This document shows positions 26,001 through 40,000 of a stretch of DNA of 64,000 bases, piece after piece. The stretch covers positions 1-64,000 of the forward strand of contig JABVXU010000199.1 in the NCBI GenBank assembly GCA_013365365.1. The letters are read 5' to 3'. The DNA is from Cruorifilaria tuberocauda (taxonomy: Eukaryota; Nematoda; Chromadorea; Rhabditida; Onchocercidae). Positions within the stretch are counted from its first letter, which is position 1; each line of letters starts with the position of its first letter. The notes below the pieces were generated by a model. The model worked only from the letters and a program-made list of their open reading frames with translations. It was not told the DNA's origin and searched no databases. The position numbers were made by a program, and so were the translations under genes.

Positions 26001-28901
26001 TTTGTTGATATCTTCAGATGTACTGGTCGGAGGAATCCACTCGTTTTGTCATCGACAACTGAAGTAATCGAAAATTTTTGTTTTCAGAATTTAGTTTTTA
26101 TAAAATAGAATTTTGTTTTTAAGCTTTTGCGTTAAACAGATAATTTCAAACGAAGTGATCATCTGGACCTTTTGCATCATATACGGTAGCTGAAGGATTT
26201 AGGTGGAATAACTATTGAAGATTTCGGACTATTTGGTAATCAAAATGTTATTTTTTAGTATAACTGTTGAAAAAAACATTGTAATATATCTTTTGGATTT
26301 ACCATTGTTGCTTTACATAGTTTCTTTTTTGCGTGTTGAAAAATTTTGTGCCTTTGTCATTACTAGCTAAAATTCAGGAGTCTCCCTGAATCATCGCCTT
26401 GCAATTCAGTGAGTTTCATAAAATTTGAATTACTGAAAATTTCCGAAAAAATTCATTCCTTGGGCAATTTTTAATGTTTTGGTGAGGAGAGATCATGAAT
26501 TTATCATGGCTGATTTTCACTGTTCCGAAGTGTAGAATCTCTCGAAATGCAACGAAATAAATACTCAGCTTGTTAAGAAATGAGTCTTTGTTTTCAAGAT
26601 TTCATCATTTTTGCATTTTTTGTTGGACTATGCGATTATGGCAATCTCTCATTTCCTTTTCTTTCAAAAAAAAAAAACCAACATAATTAATTCCTCGAAG
26701 TCTTCATGAGATGGATGAGGTGAGTACATTTGTTGAACATCGGAAATTCTCAATGATAGAATCAATTCAGAGCTTAATCAAGAATATGATAAGTGCCTTC
26801 AAACATCTGCATTTAATTCTGCATTTGTCACTAATAGCGGTAATAGAGCATCGAGGATTAACTACCGCGGTTTATTCCATCTTGTATTTTTGCGTGTCTT
26901 CCTTCATCGATATTCTTTTTACTAAGTATTTGCCTTATTTGTTCTATATATTTCATACTCATGTATTTTTGCTTTTTTTATTGCATACATGATACTATGT
27001 AATTGTCTTTTTATTTTTGCCACTCAGCGAAATTTCTGTCTAATACCTCATAGATAGATTAAAGTACGTCGAAAGAAAAAGGATTTTAATTTTTACTTTT
27101 ATTATTTTTATTGATAGTATTCTACTATTAAAATACTATTAATAATACTTTTATCCAATGATCATTTTGATCTCGAGCTGGATTCGTGTCTGTAGATATA
27201 CTGGTGCTGCATTATTTCGAAGATTTTTTGCTTTTGCAATATATCATTTTTCCAATTAGTATTATTGTAATTGCATTTTGAGTTTTCAGGAAATAATTCA
27301 TATATGGTGTAATGAATATGAATAGCAACTAATGCGTATATTGTGTTTTGACAGTGTTTTATATTGTAATAGTTTAAATCTAGTAAATTCTTATACTTTC
27401 AAAACATAGTTTATTTTTTAGGATGTATGAAATCTACATATTTTAGGAAGAGCAAAAGCAAGACAGGCAACATAGTTTGATATTTTGAACTTGAAATATA
27501 ATGAGTTGACACTCGAACTACTTATTTATGCATTTAGTTTTCCAGTTATTTTTTCCAGTTATTTATTCATACTAAGAAGACGACAACATAACTGATCACT
27601 GATTATACTAATCGGATTACTCTCTTATCATGCTTTTCCTATTTAATCCATTATTTCGTTTTTTTTCTATCATTCTTTGTAGAGATCATTGATTTCACCG
27701 AGTCATAGGATGTAGTTCTCTATATAATTATTGTAATTGAGAAGAAAGGAGAAGGCAATATTATTGTTATTGGGTAAGATGAAAATTTACTTTCATAATC
27801 TTTATTTGGGAGAAGGGAGGTGTGTATGAAGGTGGTGGAAAATGTCAAGAGGACGCAAATTTTTTTCCTCAGAGCAACGATTTCGAATTTCATCAATCGT
27901 TTTTCCTCTTCACCAATTTGTCCTGTCTTATGCTGTTGTCTGGGCTGGTAATCTCTTTGATTATTTTCTCCAGTTTATAGAATTGATTATTTAATTCAGG
28001 GACATTTTATTTACCCTTAAAGTTTAACTGAAAATAAAAATGGAGAGGTATATCGAGAAGATCTGTGATATCTTGTAGTAATTTGATACGTTAATGGATC
28101 ATTAATGATTAGTAATAAGGAATTAATTTGAATATATTATTTGGGGAAGGGAGTGGAATCGACCAAAAATATCTGAAATCAAAAAAAATAAAATTTTAAC
28201 ACCAGTTTTAATTATAGGACTTAACCAAGCAGCAGCAACAGCAATGTTCGATATGCGGTGAAAATGAGGAGCGACAAATGTTGTCCTGTTCCAATTGTAA
28301 TAATGTAGTCCATCCAGATTGCGCCGGTTTACCGGAACATGTGGTTAAAGTTGCATTGAATTATAGATGGAATTGCATTGAATGTAAGAAGTGTACGATA
28401 TGTGAAAAACCGGATAATGAGGTAAAATATTTAAATTAATTAGCCAACATATGAATGGTTTAGTGGAAAAATTGAAAAAAGAAAATGGAGAAGGAAAATA
28501 GGATAAAAATTAACAGATACGCAGTCCCATTCTATTTCTTCCTCTAGGTTGATTCACTATGCGTCTTTAAATTTGATTTGTGGACTGAAATAGTTTAAAA
28601 CTTGCATTACTTTCATTATTATTTTATATGAACTCTTTGTTCTGCTTAATACTATCAAGGTTTCAGTGAAATTGCTTTAGAGATCTGTTTGTGGCATGTG
28701 TAGGTGTAGGTAAGTGTATGTTAGTGTGGGCATTAATTTAATGAGCATTTGTAGGATGCGATGCTGTTTTGCGATCGTTGTGATCGTGGTTATCATACAT
28801 TTTGTGTTGGTTTATCGTCTCCACCCATTGGTAACTGGATTTGTTCCAGTTTCTGTGCTGACCACAGTGTAACAATGATGGATAGCACATGCACTGCATG
28901 A
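23090..28901 (+). CDS. PHF10: PHF10/BAF45A homologue, PBAF chromatin-remodelling subunit
   Basis: Ten exons (23090-23258, 23543-23679, 24356-24491, 24706-24782, 24899-24997, 25053-25181, 25266-25375, 25510-25759, 28218-28421, 28755-28901) give 485 residues with every phase consistent. The middle third is the SAY/PHF10 conserved region ([51 protein letters not shown]). The C-terminus is a double PHD finger ([15 protein letters not shown]...[20 protein letters not shown]...GYHTFC) from about residue 378. Known role: a subunit of the PBAF form of SWI/SNF, with the tandem PHD reading histone H3. The ATG at 23090 lies two bases behind a GATTTTAG acceptor, which suits SL trans-splicing; an upstream exon is annotated separately. 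The PHD exons are separated from the rest by a 2.46-kb intron. Confidence 0.9.
25760..28217 (+). other. Large PHF10 intron, no gene seen
   Basis: This intron splits the SAY-region half from the double PHD finger. It is T-rich and holds only a hydrophobic 93-codon frame at 26711-26992 without known features. No repeat or second gene is evident. Confidence 0.55.
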
Positions 28902-30690
28902 TGGATGTGTTGCTTTATCGCAGTATAATGTTCCTTATGCTTTTAAATGTTATTTCTCTCATTTAACTCAGAAATTTAATTGTCTCGAACGTTCAGATCA
29001 ATGCATTTTGTGGACCAGTTTACATTTTATCCACCTTTATGCGCTTCCAATATGATTTTTTTGCTAAGGCAGTCATTGATAACTTAATAATAAGTTAGAT
29101 CTACTTGGTCCGAGAATGCACAGTTCCATTATCAATTGGGTCATTATCCATTTGTTATTTTGATAAATTAAAGAAAGCTTGTTGACTTGAGGATTTTCGG
29201 GAGTACATAAGCAGATTGTAGATATAATTATATCGCACAATTCCTGAAGAATATGAAATTTCTTCTATTATTGAATCGTTTTATATAATATTTAGCGAAC
29301 AAAATGATTATCCAAAAATTAGTTATAATTTTTATTTCGCATTCCATGTTTAAACAGTACTGATTCTTTGTTGTGTATTTGTTGTTGATATTGTTAATTT
29401 TTTCTCACATAATAATTTCTGAATTCCGTGCTCCTTTTATAGTTTGTAAATGGTGAATATTGGTAACTATCGCGAGGACTTCATCCAATATATTTTACTT
29501 TTTATGCATAGAACAGACATTTGAAGGAGGCAAACTGTTATGAAAATTTTCAAAGTAAATCACAGAAAATTTTTTTTCCACTTGATGACATTTTCGATTT
29601 ATCTGTGAAATAATGATTGATTTTTCAAATTTAATTAGCGGTGTTTTCATTCGTTCACTTTTACTGATGCCAATTTTCGACCAAATTCGTGTTTTATGAG
29701 TTTTCGAAGCAATTCTTCTGCGCTGAAATTACAAAATGCCATTTTTTAATCGATATTGTAATAGCTTTATGATTTCTCATCGAATGATTTCATAATCCTT
29801 GGTTTCTTTTATGTTTCTCTTTTATGTCTTTCTCTGCGCGTCTTTTTCTTCCGGTAATTAAGAACGGTTTGTGAATTTGTGATCGATGCTTGTTTCATGT
29901 TACTGAAGACAAATGCATGAACTTGTCAGTATGAAAAAATTCCATTTCTGATGGATTCATTGTTGCGAGACATTCTGTGAATTTTAAAATGAGCAAGCTT
30001 GAAATATCCATGATAAGAATTACTGCATTTAAGATACTTATACCGGTTGTATAATAGCAATCTCTTTATATCACTTTAATCTGGAGTTTATGTTTTTTCA
30101 GTTGTCTTTGAATTTGCAATTGTTGGAATCGTTACTGCTTTTTTGTTTATAGTTCTTATGGAGGGAAATAAACTTTGTCCCTTTTTGTTTAAAATACTTG
30201 AACAATTCGTAATGTTTATGGTCGTATTGATATTTCATTCTATTATGTCGGTTCTTTGGCATGTTTCAGATTTGAGAAGATCGGGAAATACAAAGCTTCA
30301 CACAAGAGAGGGAAACCTACCGTCGTGAATGGGCCATGAAATTTCATAGCACCTTTCTAGTGATGAACATCGTCCAGAATCGATCTTGATAATTGACATT
30401 TCAAGAGGATTAGGTGGTGGTAGAGTGTTTTCGAGGTCGGGAATAGATTATGTCGTAGAAAGTTGTAGTATTTTTCATTATAATATCGTACCAATCGTTA
30501 GTAATTTTTTATTTTTTTGCAAATGAGTAATACTTCACTTGAAAGAAATTTGAAATTATAGCTGAAGTTTCAGTTTATTCAAATACTGATGTTATAATAC
30601 GTTATTATACGTATTTATTACGTGCGTCTGCTTAAATTTTTTGGATAGTTCAAAGCCCGTTGTGGTGGGAAGAGTTGATGTGGGGTGTAG
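28902..30690. other. Intergenic between PHF10 and PPP1R21
   Basis: The stretch is AT-rich with short, motif-free open frames only. It should contain the PHF10 3' UTR and the PPP1R21 promoter. Confidence 0.5.
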
Positions 30691-33600
30691 ATGTCAACAA
30701 TCTCTTCGAATGCCGATATTAGTACCAAGTACCAGCGTGTCGCTGCAGAATATGCCAAGGTTTTTTTTTACTGGAAAGTGATAGTGAAGTTCCATGAAGA
30801 ATATTATTAGAGAAGGATTTGTTTTTTTATTGATTTTATGTCACTGAACTGAGAAAATTTGAAGCTGTTTCTGAAGAGAAGTCAAATTATAGTATTTTTA
30901 CTATAGGAGATTTTAGTCCTTCAGTTGTAAGATCTCCCCTTTCTCATGATAATTATATATTTATAAGTTTTCAACAGAATACGAAGCTTGCAAGTTCTAA
31001 ACTTTCAAAGCAGTATGACAGCGGAAGAGATTAGTATTAAATCTATTTAATTTTTTTCATTTGTAAAATAACAGTGAATCCTGGTAAAATCAAAGATCAA
31101 AGATTTTACATCAAATTTTGCAGCTGAAAGTTCAGATATCCACGTTGAAGAGTGCTGTTATTACAGAAAAAGCGAAAAATGAAAAATTATCGGTTAGTTA
31201 TTTATGAAGAAACGTAGAAATTGTGTGTTTGTATTTTTTTTGAACATGCGTTTTATAAACCTTTTATAGATGATTATTTTTGTCTTAACAGTTTATCGGA
31301 AATTACTCTATCTTATCTGTATACTTACATCGGGATTTTTAGATCGATTTGCATAATAGCGAATCGGCATTGCGGAAACTCGAAAACGAAAAAGAAGGAT
31401 TTCAGTTTCGGAATAACCAGTTAGTGAAGCGAGTAGAATCATTGCAAAATGAAATCGACAATGTTAGACAAGCATCCGTTAAGGTTGGTATTTATGCTTT
31501 GAATTTTTCTTCATAATCGTTTTGAAGAAAATTTTTATATTTAATTTCTTATCCATTTCTGGGTTTTTTCTTCCTTCAGAAACGAGGGCTATTTCAAAAA
31601 AATGCGCGTGCAGAGCGTTCGGTTGAATTGGATAATGGAGTTCTGCAAATGGAATTGCAGAAGAAAGTAGCAGAAAATGAAACATTACACAAGAAGGTTG
31701 TGCTTTTGATAGTCCAGTTATAACTTTTGCCATATAAATGATAAATGATGTATTGGACTAAGCTTTAGGTAAAATTAAGTTAAAATTAAATTAAACTGTT
31801 GTTTAAAGTAATTGGAAGTTTTATCTTCAGTCACTGCTTTTAGAGAAATATTATCCCTAAGTAAAAATCAGAAGCATAGTGGCTAAGGATCTTCATCCTC
31901 TTTTTTTATCTTTCGCTTGGTGTAAAATCTAAATATTTCAGATATCAGAATTGGAAAACGAATATACGGAAACAACATCAGCTCTTAACGAGCAATATAG
32001 GACGCTTGAGATTGAAAATGCAAAGCTGAAAGAAGAACTTAAAAAGATCAAGACGAATGTTATAATTGATCCGATAGTGTTAGTAGTTTAATTCTCCACA
32101 AAATATATTTTATGTTTTGGTCCATTGTATTCAATTTGGCATTTTTCGGAATATTAAGTTGGTGTGCTGCTCTTAGATCAATTTGGAAGAACTTTTCGAC
32201 GATTCAGTTCTTATTTCTGTATTAATCTGTTTATTTTTGGAAAACTGACTCATTATTTATCGTTAATATAAATAGCATAAAATTTTACTCGCTATCGGCT
32301 TTTTTAGAAAATGTGATATGGAGGAACAGTCTAAAATGCAGTCAGCTGCTGAAGACGTATCAGCAGTTGAAGTTGACAACGGAAGGAGTCGGAATTCGGT
32401 AAATTGTTTTCATTTCGTCCAAAAAATTCATTCTTCCATACCTGTGTTGAGATCATGTCTAAACTTGCTATGAATATTATAATAATGTAATATCGTTTCT
32501 AAGAATAGTAAATCTTAAATGAAACAAAGTAGTTATTTTACTGAAATATGGATTAGAGGTTAACTGAGAAAGAGGGAGAACATTTTGCTGTAAATTCATC
32601 TTCTTTTACTTGGGCTTACTTATTTCAGAAAGTGCTTGGTTTAGATCCGTTTTTAAGTTTTTAATTTTGTTCTCGCAGAATTATCCATTTGATTATTTTT
32701 TAGGTGTTACATTCTAAAGGATCTATAGCTACGAAGGAGACATTGCAAGTCCTGTGGCTAGATGCGTTGCGTATGGCAAGGGTACTAACAGCTGGATTTG
32801 CAAATTTACTGCAGTTGTTTGAACAACGCTCTACAATCTATCCAAATGATAGTAACATGGAAAAATTACCGGAGAGGACAATTCTGGTGGGGAAGTAGAG
32901 GTCACTTGTAGTGGTTGCAATAGAATAATTTTGACGGCTTATTTTATTAAATTCAAGTTGGTATTGATGTGATTTTGTAAGTTGGAGAATAGTTGATATT
33001 AGAAAATCATGTATGATTCATTGTATGGCTCATGTTAAAATAACTTTTAGAAGGATGTAAAAGAGTGGTAATTCAAAGTTTATTTTGCACACGTGGGGTC
33101 ATAGATCATTTGTGTTATAGTAACAACAACAAACTATTTAAAAGTTTTGTCCGTATTATACTGATATTTTTTATAGTATGGACGCAGGCTGTTATCAAGT
33201 TGTGATAAGTTTGAAGTTTGTTCAAACAGCATTGAAAATATTCTGGTGAAAAACGCTGATGATAATTGCTGTAATTTATCCGCTGAATGCTCGGGAATTA
33301 TTTCAGTTATCACTAGCGCATTGTTTTCCTGTCAGGTGACCTTATTGATTACCATGCACTATTTATGAGTAACATTCTTCCTAATGGAGATTGCAATGTC
33401 TGTTTTATTTTGTAATTCGTAATGATGAATGATTTAAATGTATTGTTGATTTTATTTTGATTAAAGGAATGGCAACAATTATTCTGTGAAAACAATTTTG
33501 ATGAAAATAGAGTATCGTGGTGTGGAACGAATCTTAGCAAATGTAATGATGATTGGACTGCCGCATTTCTTACACTTCTTCGATCTCTCAATGCTCTTTC

Positions 33601-36029
33601 TCGACAAATTGAATGCAGCGACGGTCAGCTTGCATTGGACTTGTTTGCATTGGTCGAAAAATCGAGAGCATCGTTGGCAGGTATAGTTTGAACAATTTAT
33701 TTAGCAGATAATTTTAACACTGATGTGCTAATACATCATATGCATATGAACGTTTTTCTTTATTTTTACAGACTGTAGCCGTACTTACACAGCAAAAATT
33801 TTCAACGAAAATCGCATTCCGACAGCTACAAAGCGGTTGTGCTGTGTCAATGAATGTATTAACAATTGCTTAACATCATTGCATCGCAATTTCACTAACT
33901 TCGTTGCATTTGTAGAGCTGATCATGAACTCTAGTCAACTAAAGAAGTATGTTGTAACATTTATTTAGGAATGATCAATTATAACCAGAATTGACAAACT
34001 GAAAGTTTGATTTCCAGAATAGAGATCATTCCGAAGAATATTGAAGGTATTCATCCTCCGCCGGATTTTTCACTACCAAATAATGATATAAAAATGCCAG
34101 ATAATAAATGTGACGGTGAAGACAAACATGAGGAGGTATATTTATTATATTTTATGGTTTTTTTAAACTAATATCTGTTTTAATTTGATCACGTAGGATC
34201 TCATTTCTTTTAATACCAAAAAAATTATTAATCAAAATTTATTACATACTACAGATTTGTTATAGATGATATCAAAGAATCAATGCACGCGATCAGCTAC
34301 CAATTTTTTGAAATCCGAAGTAATAATCTCCTATATTTAATAATATGCAGCCATAATTGTCGAATACAGAAATTCAATAGAAGTTTCAGTTATCAAAGCG
34401 AAGAATTTTGACATAGAGTTTTAGAACCTTGTGGGAATTCGTAACTGTTTCTCTCTTTTTATACCTGTTCTATTTCTGCAGATAGAATTAGCAACGAAAA
34501 GGATTGTTGAACTAGAAAAAGAAAAAGAACGAATCACTTTGAATTATGAACTTCTCAAAACGAAACTAGAATCATCAAAGTGAGGATATCCTTTGTATTT
34601 ATATGTTGTTTAAAAAAAATTCTTCCCAGATTAGGATTTTAAATCACAGCAGAAAACTGCTCAAACTTATTATATAAGGCAAAGATAAGTTATACAAAAG
34701 TTAAATGATATGGCTTTTCATTGAGATATCCAAATGTTCAGATCGTTAGAATCTCGAAATGCTATGTCAGAATTTTCTCAGAAAGATACAGATGTGATTT
34801 GTTCATATTTCGAAGAGCGGATTGGTGATTTGCATGCTGATATCCAGCATATTCGCAGTCGAGCTTTCTATTATAAACATGAAGTTTGTTATATCTGCTC
34901 CAGATGTTTCTTATTTTATTAATTTTCAAAAATATGTTTCATATTACATTTCGTATTAAGGATCAATTTAAGGTTTTTCTGTTAATATATCTGTCAAAAG
35001 CGATAGTAGGAATTCGCGAAAAACAATAATACCTGTTTCAGTGCAAAGATTTGCTTAAATTAGCCAAACTATCAAAACAGGAGAATGAAACGTTGCGTGA
35101 AGAACTAAACCTAGTAACTGCCAGAGAATCAGCACTGAAGGTTATTTTAACAATTGATTAATGACTTGACTGAGAGAACTTTCTTCTTTCGATAATAATT
35201 CGAGGATTTAAAAAAAAAAGTGTTTTAGGAGGAGCTAGAAATGACGCGGAAAAGTTATGAAGTGCAATTGCAAAGTTTGCATGAACATATTGCGAATTTA
35301 AATATTCAGTTAGACGAGCAGTCGAAAGCAATGAATTCTTTCAAAGATGTATTGAATGGAGTAACTTCAGCTAAACAGGTTTGTTTTAGAATTGGTTATA
35401 ATTTAATGTTCACTTGATTGTGGAGGTTCTTTAGTCGTCTTATTTTATTTATATCAAAAACTTTGTTAACTGCTTTTTGAATTACTTTCGTTATAATCTA
35501 CGTTCCTTTTAATAGTCTCGCATTAATTTACATCTGGAAGTTATGAAAAATAAAGCTAGATTCCTTTGTTTTAATGTTTCAGTTATTAATAATGGGTGAA
35601 AATTAATAACAATTAATAACACGTTAAAATATATGAAAAAAATTTTTTTTTTGTTTTGCAGTAGATTTTATATATTAAGTAGCTTAAATCATATCTCCAA
35701 AAGAAGTTCTTGAAACAGGAATTTTTAATCCACTATTCATTTCCAGAATTCTCGAAAACCACTCCTCAAATGAAGAATGATATTTGTTGAAAGGCGCTGA
35801 TAATTAATGCCTCCAATACGTGTACATTTAGAAGAAATTTGGTCCGATAACTCTGTCTGAAATTAAATACAATATGTAATATGTAAGTCTCGTTTCGTAT
35901 TTTCTCCCTTTTTTGATTGAATTGTGTAGAGTTCTATACAGAATTTTTTTTATTCAGGAGAGCAGAAGTGAGGTAGTAATGGATATTGCTACTGGAGGGA
36001 AGAAAATATTGGGAATTATAATGATGTGA
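30691..36029 (+). CDS. PPP1R21: PPP1R21 (KLRAQ motif) homologue, coiled-coil endosomal protein
   Basis: Exons 30691-30759, 31124-31192, 31343-31483, 31580-31696, 31942-32078, 32308-32398, 32704-32886, 33177-33335, 33467-33680, 33772-33946, 34018-34135, 34482-34579, 34742-34883, 35042-35140, 35229-35378 and probably 35958-36029 give about 677 residues. The N-terminus (STKYQRVAAEYAKLKVQ) follows the family's KYQKLAQEYSKLRAQ pattern. Next come coiled coil (FQFRNNQLVKRVESLQ), a mid-region with FANLLQLFEQR, and C-terminal coiled coils (SYEVQLQSLHEHIANLN). In vertebrates the protein belongs to the FERRY complex on early endosomes and also binds PP1. The ATG follows a GTGTAG acceptor directly. The last exon is uncertain: reading through the donor at 35379 instead gives a stop at 35415-35417. 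Confidence 0.85.
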
Positions 36030-37045
36030 TCCTATTCAGCCCAGTCTAATTCTGTTGGCTTCATTTATAAAAACGGAAGTATAATGGGAATAAAGGGAGA
36101 AGGACAAACGAGACAAAGATAGTAAAATAAATTGTTGGGTTCGTAAACGGGTGTTGTGATAGTGTATTTTTGTGTTGTATTTTTTTATTGTGAAACACTA
36201 CCAAGTGCTTTGTTTTTTTCACCTTTCATGGTGATTTTTTTTCACTTTTAATTTACCTCCCTTTTTCCACATGTTTTTACGAGAATTGTAAATTACTGCT
36301 CCATATGTTTCCTTATTTCTGTAATCACTTTTTCCTTAAAAATGAAAATCTGATCATTTTTTCGGGTAAACTTTCACCATATATTTGTTTGTCATTTTCT
36401 AATTTTGTAAAATTATATTGGCTAATTTGCAATAAAAAAATTTTAATTTCCCTTTGCAGAGATGTAATTGTTGATGTCATTCATGCAGAGGAATTATTGA
36501 TCGGAATATTTCAAGTTCGAATTCATTTAATTTTTTTAAAAATGGAAAGCATTTGAGTGGTGCAAAAAGAAAAGTATTAATTGTGGGCAAGGATACTTCA
36601 TTAATTTAATAATACCTGTTTGCAATCCAAAGATTTGATTGAAAAAATAAGTTTATACTTTTTTGGATTTTTTAAAGAATCTATTCTTAGTCATTTTCGG
36701 ATTTTTTATGTCAAAAATCTTTTCATGTTTTTCCACCCCTTTTTCATTTTTATACTCATTCAACGTGTATCTGTTGATAGTTGTGTCATTTTTCATAGGT
36801 ATATAGATGTTTGGCCTAGCTTGGTTCATCACCGATGGAAATAAATAGTTAAAATTTGTTATCACAGATTTTTCCTCGAATCGGAGCTATGTCACTAGTT
36901 ATCGATGAGTCAATGAATTTCGTGTTCTGGGGGTTTAAAAGCGTAGCATTCATTTCTTGCTGAGGAGCGTTAATTGTAGATTGCGCCCTTTCTTTCGATA
37001 ATTTAATTTGAAGTTCTGTTCTGTGGTATCCCATGATATTTAGAA
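36030..37045. other. Intergenic between PPP1R21 and SNAPC4
   Basis: T-rich DNA with no conserved coding. The open frames at 36305-36556 and 36620-36844 are hydrophobic and low-complexity. It ends in the acceptor ATATTTAG (to 37043) just before the SNAPC4 ATG. Confidence 0.5.
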
Positions 37046-40000
37046 ATGGAAGAGCTGACAGATGACACTATCATGCCGAATTTGATATTAAGTAATCAAA
37101 ATGATGAAGGAATATGTACGGTGATTGGCAATGAAGAAATATGTGTAAATGATAATCAACCTGGTCCTAGTCAACGACAACAAACAAGCAAGTTATCAAA
37201 GAGCGGCTAATAGTATTAACTCCAATTTTTTCCTTAAAATCTACATAGATTTATATATGATATTTTGGAAATAATCAGTAAAAGGCGATGAAGGTTGTCA
37301 CATCTAAGAATTTCAGAAGTTAGAATTTCAGACGAGCAAACTTTGTTTGTGGAAAGTAATGTAACGATGTCAGGTATTAATCTGTTGTCGTATATACTGT
37401 CGTCAACAGTAAATAAGATTAATTGTTCATTCCTGTTACTGATAGATCAATGAATTTATTTTTCAGTGGTTGATGATTTGGAATTGGTACTTGCAGAAAT
37501 GGAAGAAAGCAATAGCTTGGAATTAAGCAATGCAGTAAGTTATTTTGAATGAAATTATTCAAATTAAAGCAATTAAACGTTATGATCTAAATTATTTATC
37601 TGAGAACTCTTGCCATTATGACGCCCTTCGATGGAAGACATATCTGCTGATTTTTATACGTTATTCAAAATTTAGATAACATCTAAAGGTGTTTATTTGT
37701 TTAATAACGATTTATTTGTTGTGCAGCGAAAGTTTTTTTTTGAATGGAAGTTGTCATAATAAAATACTACTTAAAATTTTCTCCAGAAAATTCGAAGCTT
37801 TTGAATATTTGTTTTAAAAAGTTTGAAAACATATTATATGCTATCAGCATGGAGCATATAATAAAGTTTTTAGGTTGTCAACACTGAAAATAATCTACAC
37901 ATTACCATGGATGAGCTGAATACTTTGCTGGCAATCAATGAAGCATTTAATGAAACTTTGCAGAATTTAATCCGACGTGTTACATTAGCTATATCTAAGA
38001 ATCGCGAAGCTCAGGTAAATTTTTTCAAATCATTGAAAATTTTGACTTTTTATGATTCATTTTGTGCCTTCGGAAATCTTTTTGCAGAAATTGTTGAAAG
38101 CTAAATTACGACAGACAGCAGAGCGTGGTTTACGAATTAATATAAAGAAAGTGCCAGTTTCACGGTTTTTGTTCCCATATTTTCGGGATTCTCATGAAAT
38201 GGTAAACGAATAATAAAGTTTTGTTCTATATCATACTGAAATATGTAGATTATTTTTAGAGCTTTTAGCAAACAGTATGAATTATTTTATCTGTTTGCTA
38301 AGATCTTTAGTAACCGATAAATGAGTTGTTTATCATTTTATTAGGATAATAAGAAATGGCTTTTTATTTTGCTTTGTGGCAGAAAAAATACTTACAGTTT
38401 TATTAATAAATGTTTATTCTAATAAATTTATAACGAGCGAAGTACTTTCTCTTCCTTAAAATTATCAGTTCTTAGAAGATTTTAAGTTTCTGAGATTTGA
38501 AGTGCTCAAATTTGAAGGAACCACCAAAGAATGAAGAATATGAATTAAAAGTTTTTCGTCGAGAATATGATCCTCTGGTAAAGGAAGAAAAAAAATGTAA
38601 GCATTTGGTTTCAATTGTCGAATCAGTTCATTTTGTTACTATTTATTTAATTTGCTGGAGAAGAAAGGTTTCAGAAATAGTAAACAATTCAAGGCTTTAT
38701 GCAGTATATTACCACTTAATTACAGGGTCAGCAAAGGAATGTCAGCTTCTGACAAATGCAGTGTGGAAATCTTTAGTCGAAATCCGTATTCAACCATTTA
38801 TTCAGAGGTGGTTTTCTATGTGCAATTGTTGAAACGATCAGGCAGAGGCGTGATTATTCATTTTTCTCAATACATTGAAAACATGATTAAGATGACTTTA
38901 TCAATTTATGAATTAAAAAACATCTATATTATAATATTAATCGGAATGTACTGAACAAAAATTTTTGATGCCGCTTTAATGATATGAATATCAATTATGA
39001 GAATCGTTATATTCTGTTGAAGGAAAGAAATGCTTATGGAAAAAATTCGGTCTGCTGGGCAGGAGACATCAGCTGAACAGATTTCGGATTGGAATAATAC
39101 TATTACTGAGCTGAATCGTTTAATTGCATACCACAAGTAAGCTTTATATGGTTTGACAAGCTTTCTAATGATGCTGAAATATTGCTTAAAGATAATAGTG
39201 GTTATTGGGGAAATTATAGTTTGATTTTCAAGTGATTATTGAATTTTTTTATTATTTACAGAAATTTGCCCGAAAATGAGGTGTTAATGGGTGATTATTC
39301 TGAAGTTGATTGGGCGAAAATTGCGAAAGTTGATGTAAGATATTTAATTAATTCATTGCGATTGGATTATGAAAATTTTTTTAGTATAATGAATTTCTTA
39401 GTGATAGAATAATTGCAGGTAGAAAAGGATGAAGTAGGATCATAATATCAGTAGTGAAATTATTGATGTGTTTTATCTATAAATTCATTATATTGGGTTT
39501 AAAACAATTACTGTAACTAATTATTTATTGCAGTTTCTCGGAAATCGATCCCCAAAACAGCTGAAGTTAAAGTGGGTCAATGAGCAATGTCCACGATGGT
39601 CAAAAGAACCTTGGTCTTCTTATGAAATACAACGACTAAGAGAATGTGCAAGACGATGGAATAATTGGAATGTAATTGCGGAACGATTAGGCACGAATCG
39701 TACAGCTTTTCAGTGTTTCGTAAAATTTAGGAGTGAATTGGATGTTGATAATGTCGGCCGGTTCGTTCCATGATTTGATTACTGCTAATATTGGAATCTT
39801 TCTAATAGAAGAATCTGAGCTGAATAGTAATCTAATATTGGCGAAATGAACTCATTAAAAAGTTTTTATGATCGTTTCAGTCATAATTTAATAGTTTTAT
39901 TGGCAGTCTTGCTGTATAGTGTTGATAGGTTGGACTAACACGGTTATATTGAAATAATTATCGAAATGCTTCTTTGTTCAACAGGAAGTTTTCCTTGAAT

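Noticed and set aside
26711..26992. 93-codon hydrophobic frame in the PHF10 intron
   Set aside because: It is Phe/Leu/Ile-rich, as expected from T-rich intron sequence, with no known family pattern and no matching splice structure.
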